DNA from: Acidobacteriaceae bacterium
Lineage (GTDB): Bacteria > Acidobacteriota > Terriglobia > Terriglobales > Acidobacteriaceae
Length of the DNA stretch: 18,653 nucleotides
Assembly (NCBI GenBank): GCA_030838305.1
Contig: JAUTWY010000441.1
Span: 1 to 18,653 of the forward strand
Direction: 5' to 3'
Part shown: positions 17,401 to 18,653 of the stretch, piece after piece
How the letters are laid out: each line of letters begins with the position of its first letter
Numbering within the stretch: the first letter of the stretch is position 1
Made by a program: the position numbers and the translations under genes
The notes under the pieces: model-generated
Database searches by the model: none
What the model was told of the DNA's origin: nothing
What the model saw: only the letters and a program-made list of their open reading frames with translations

Positions 17401-17616
17401 CTGCGTGTTGTCGAGGGTGGAGATCGTGCCGTGCCATCGCAAGCGGTTGCTGTGTACAAAGAATCTAGCCGGCGTGTCAAAGAAGGTATCGCTCAATGGA
17501 CCGCATTCAAGCAAACGAAATTGCTTCAGCTAAATCGGAATTTGCGCGAGGGAAGTCTGGCTCCGATCGCGATCTCGGAAATTGAACAGGAAGTGCAATT
17601 CCTCATGTCACGCTAA
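14434..17616 (+). CDS. Secreted sortilin/BNR-repeat beta-propeller protein
   Basis: The protein has 1060 residues. A signal peptide (about 1-27, ending AIA-Q) is followed by a long beta-propeller region with about eleven Asp-box motifs (S/T-x-D-x-G-x-T/x-W): near 75, 129, 180, 240, 288, 334, 377, 522, 590, 642 and 687. ATHGRSFWILDN at about 719-730 is a typical end of the propeller section. An extended beta-rich part (about 745-900, fibronectin-like) and a helical C-terminus (about 903-1055) follow. Databases usually label this group VPS10/sortilin-like or 'glycosyl hydrolase'. I see no sialidase active-site set, so hydrolase activity is not supported here. The start is TTG at 14434 after a GGGGGA run; no in-frame ATG is suitably placed. 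It lies 122 bp after the efflux operon. Confidence 0.88.
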   Translation: MHKLRSYLNRSCTTLLFLLLAPSAIAQSVPTELFNGLKWRLIGPFRGGRVVAVAGVPGDSTTFYFGAVNGGIWKTTDAGTVWTPIFDSQPVGSIGAIAVSPSDPKTVYAGTGESDIRSNLSSGNGVYKSSDGGSTWIHIGLEDTRQISRIVIDPHDPNVVYVGALGHAYGPNAERGVYKSVDGGTHWTKTLDAGSAIGVSDLAVCAGNPQILLAGTWNAHRPPWSTYAAIDGPGGALYRSQDAGKTWSHLNGKGLPEGDWGRIGVDVAPDGKRVYALIQAKKSGLYRSDDGGETWVLQNADPRLTSRAWYFNNITIDPNNPDVIYIPNVALYRSEDGGKTISIVRGAPGGDDYHQIWIDPESSSRMVLGTDQGATISLDRGQTWTSWYNQPTAQLYHVITDNQFPYVVYGAQQDSGSAAVLSRTDHGQITPRDWFPSGASESGYMAPDPKDSTIVYLSGTYGSVDRFNKRTGLSQDISPWPALNFGSEINQRKYRDPWTPVLLFSPADATTLYLGTQYVMKTVDGGLHWQTISADLTGSTQQLGDSKSPGPPTIENAKQRGYGVVFTIAPSALNRDLVWAGSDTGLIHLTRDAGKSWKDVTPHGLSDWSKISFIEASRFDPAVAYAAVDRSRLDDRTPYLYRTRDYGSTWTLITNGIAPDSFLRAIREDTETKSLVFAGTELGVYVSFDGGDHWQSLQLNLPVTSVRDLTIHGDDLIIATHGRSFWILDNVTPLRQTSEAARENGFWLYHPAPAFRIDNDSFVGTPLPPEEPTAENPPAGAVIDYFLKSSAGTVTLEIYDGHKNLVRKFSSEDKSTEKHAALPVAERWFPKPESVQTTPGMHRFLWSLEWGSSGGPAADEESQYHNPSGPKVAPGIFQVRLTVDGTTQSQPLKVIMDPRSPATAEVLQQQEQLGRQIFDEAIDARRALAEIASVQKQLPDVEQKVRQNPTLTAALADAKSEIAKILSNREDLKHQNRGLQDDYIDMASALRVVEGGDRAVPSQAVAVYKESSRRVKEGIAQWTAFKQTKLLQLNRNLREGSLAPIAISEIEQEVQFLMSR

Positions 17617-17914
17617 AACGGCGAGCCTTGAGTGAGCCTATTCAACCTACCGGGGCTGCAAATCCGCCCACGTGGTCTTGCACCAGGTGCTCTAGCACGC
17701 CGGCCCGAATAAATACTGAAGATTTGCCTAGAGATGAGTGCGGGGACCGTCTACAAAATCGACCGCAACGCATGTGACGGACAAATCGGACTCCCCAGTG
17801 CAAGGCGGTCGAACTACAAAGAATTGCGAGTGTAGCCTTTGCCACGGCGACAGCGGACATCCCGATCGACAGTCCATTGCTTCCGAACTACCGACCATCC
17901 TGGAGCTGGCTAGG
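17617..17914. other. Low-coding intergenic stretch after the BNR gene, 298 bp
   Basis: No gene is firmly supported. A plus-strand 86-residue reading frame (17738-17998) contains one CSLCHGDSG segment, a C-x-x-C-H heme-type motif, but has no signal peptide and no further cytochrome features that I can confirm. A minus-strand 72-residue frame (17642-17860) has no recognisable pattern. The stretch may contain decayed coding sequence. Confidence 0.35.
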
Positions 17915-18349
17915 TTACTGTCCCCCTGGCCGCGTGCAACTCGCCTCGGCAGACGACAAGTGGAGGTTCGGGTTCGACGAGTGGGCAACGGCTGCTAATT
18001 TTCCAGTGTGTCCGGTCGTCCGCAAGGCTGCTTCTAGAACTCCCAGCTTGCCATTCAAACTGGCAATTTGCCGTTGCTGCGTTCGGATTTGCTGGCGCTG
18101 CTCCTGAATCTGCCGCTGCTGCTCCTGAATCGCATTCAGCATGGCCCACAGGATGGGGTCATTATTCACCAGCAGATAGCCTCGGCTGTTCTCGGTAACG
18201 GCTTCCGGGATCACCTTCTGTACGTCCTGGGCGACGAATCCAATGTGCTCGTCGTGATCGCGGATTCCCAGAGCATTCTCTTGTTTATAGCGATAGCGGA
18301 TGGGATGCCCTCGATACCGCCTGATGAACTCAGATAAGCCTCGGAGAAG
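17915..18349 (-). pseudogene. 5'-truncated remnant of an S74-type intramolecular chaperone / tail-fibre domain protein
   Basis: About 110 residues resemble the C-terminal S74 (endosialidase-type intramolecular chaperone) domain found in tail fibres and many acidobacterial exported proteins: HPIRYRYK, ENALGIRD, DEHIGFVAQDVQKVIPEAV, LLVNNDPILWAMLNAIQEQQ. A Gln-rich coiled coil (about 35 residues) follows, as is common. The normal beta-rich passenger region and the usual start of the domain (SDRRLK-type) are missing. The open frame continues upstream to 18526, but that part has no recognisable protein pattern and crosses a hairpin/T-run. No start codon fits the domain boundary. The C-terminal stop at 17915 also follows about 30 non-typical residues. 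It is most likely a decayed fragment, though an unusual short gene cannot be excluded. Confidence 0.6.
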
Positions 18350-18386
18350 GGTTATGTGGATGAGGCAGGGCGCTGCCAATAGAACC

Positions 18387-18410
18387 AAAAAAAAAGACCG
18401 AGAATCAGTC
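18387..18410 (-). terminator. Hairpin followed by nine T residues (minus strand)
   Basis: On the minus strand GACTGA-TTC-TCGGTC forms a six-base-pair stem (one G-T pair, three-base loop), immediately followed by nine T residues. This has the form of an intrinsic terminator, but the stem is short. No minus-strand gene is seen to its right, so what it would terminate is unclear. It lies just upstream of the S74 remnant and about 115 bp before the STAS gene. Confidence 0.3.
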
Positions 18411-18524
18411 GATCTCGCCAACTCCCGTTCGACATACAAGTAGAGCCGAGGTTCAATCGGACGAGACCGGTCAAGAAGCTCAGCTCTGATTCCGAAATCT
18501 TCAGGATGAGCCAAGGAGATAGTC

Positions 18525-18653
18525 ATGCTGAATGCGACCGCACAGAAATTGGGAGACAGTACCGTTCTACGGTGCCAGGGGCGAATTGTAATCGGGGATG
18601 CCTACGCGATCTTGCGCAACGCGGTGCTTAGACAAACACACACTCGGATACTG
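18525..18653 (+). CDS. STAS-domain protein, anti-sigma factor antagonist-like (N-terminal 43 residues; runs off right edge)
   Basis: An ATG at 18525-18527 is preceded by AAGGAG at 18513-18518, a strong ribosome binding site. The frame stays open to the window end and reads as a STAS domain start: QKLGDSTVLRCQGRIVIGD, then AYAILRNAVL. The pattern V..L.C.GRIV.G.....LR..V is typical of anti-sigma factor antagonists (SpoIIAA/RsbV-like), which bind anti-sigma kinases; the phosphorylatable Ser/Thr region would lie beyond the edge. The usual total length is about 100-120 residues, so roughly two thirds are missing. The partner cannot be seen in this window, and a link with the ECF sigma factor 10 kb away is not supported. 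Confidence 0.72.
   Translation, partial: MLNATAQKLGDSTVLRCQGRIVIGDAYAILRNAVLRQTHTRIL

Noticed and set aside
1..18653. CRISPR array, tRNA, rRNA, insertion sequence or integrase
   Set aside because: I found no spaced repeat array, no tRNA- or rRNA-like sequence and no transposase or recombinase motif on either strand.

Overview
This window looks like a chromosomal segment of an Acidobacteriota bacterium, most likely of the Terriglobia type. No rRNA or marker gene is present, so this rests on gene content: the end of a DUF2950-like protein, a small secreted protein with the W-D...TFSEPVE(V/I)PG pattern, a DUF4136 protein, a secreted 'DPRYF' protein, a sortilin-like BNR protein and an S74-type intramolecular chaperone fragment. 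GC content is moderately high and even. I see no insertion sequence, integrase, tRNA, rRNA or CRISPR array.

Left part (1-6087), redox and cell-envelope genes. The tail of a DUF2950-like protein is followed on the + strand by a YdbC-like aldo/keto reductase and a secreted multicopper oxidase with all four copper motifs. Converging on these from the other strand are four genes, in transcription order: a DUF4136 protein, a second aldo/keto reductase, a small secreted protein and a secreted metallo-beta-lactamase-fold hydrolase. Their gaps hold possible control sequence: three imperfect 12-bp tandem repeats before the second reductase, a perfect 8-bp-arm palindrome just before the hydrolase start, and a longer bulged inverted repeat.

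Middle part (6351-14311), an efflux locus. A secreted protein of unknown function is followed, after about 490 bp with no firmly supported gene, by an ECF-type sigma factor. Thirty-six bases later comes a tight operon of RND inner-membrane pump, periplasmic adaptor and NodT-type outer-membrane lipoprotein. The adaptor and outer-membrane genes share an ATGA overlap. No anti-sigma factor or classical repressor is next to it, so the sigma factor is the obvious candidate regulator. By eye alignment the pump keeps the paired TM4 aspartates but has serine where AcrB has the essential TM10 lysine, so its proton pathway may be unusual.

Right part (14434-18653). A 1060-residue secreted beta-propeller protein with about eleven Asp-box repeats follows on the same strand. 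Then come about 900 bp of low coding content holding the 5'-truncated remnant of an S74-type chaperone domain on the minus strand. A STAS-domain (anti-sigma factor antagonist-like) gene then begins with a clear ribosome binding site and runs off the right edge.

The strongest themes are export across the envelope (RND system) and periplasmic redox or detoxification chemistry. I did not find a clearly new multi-gene system. The best leads are the sigma-RND arrangement with the altered TM10 residue, the repeat and palindrome sites before the reductase and hydrolase genes, and the decayed S74 locus beside the STAS gene.
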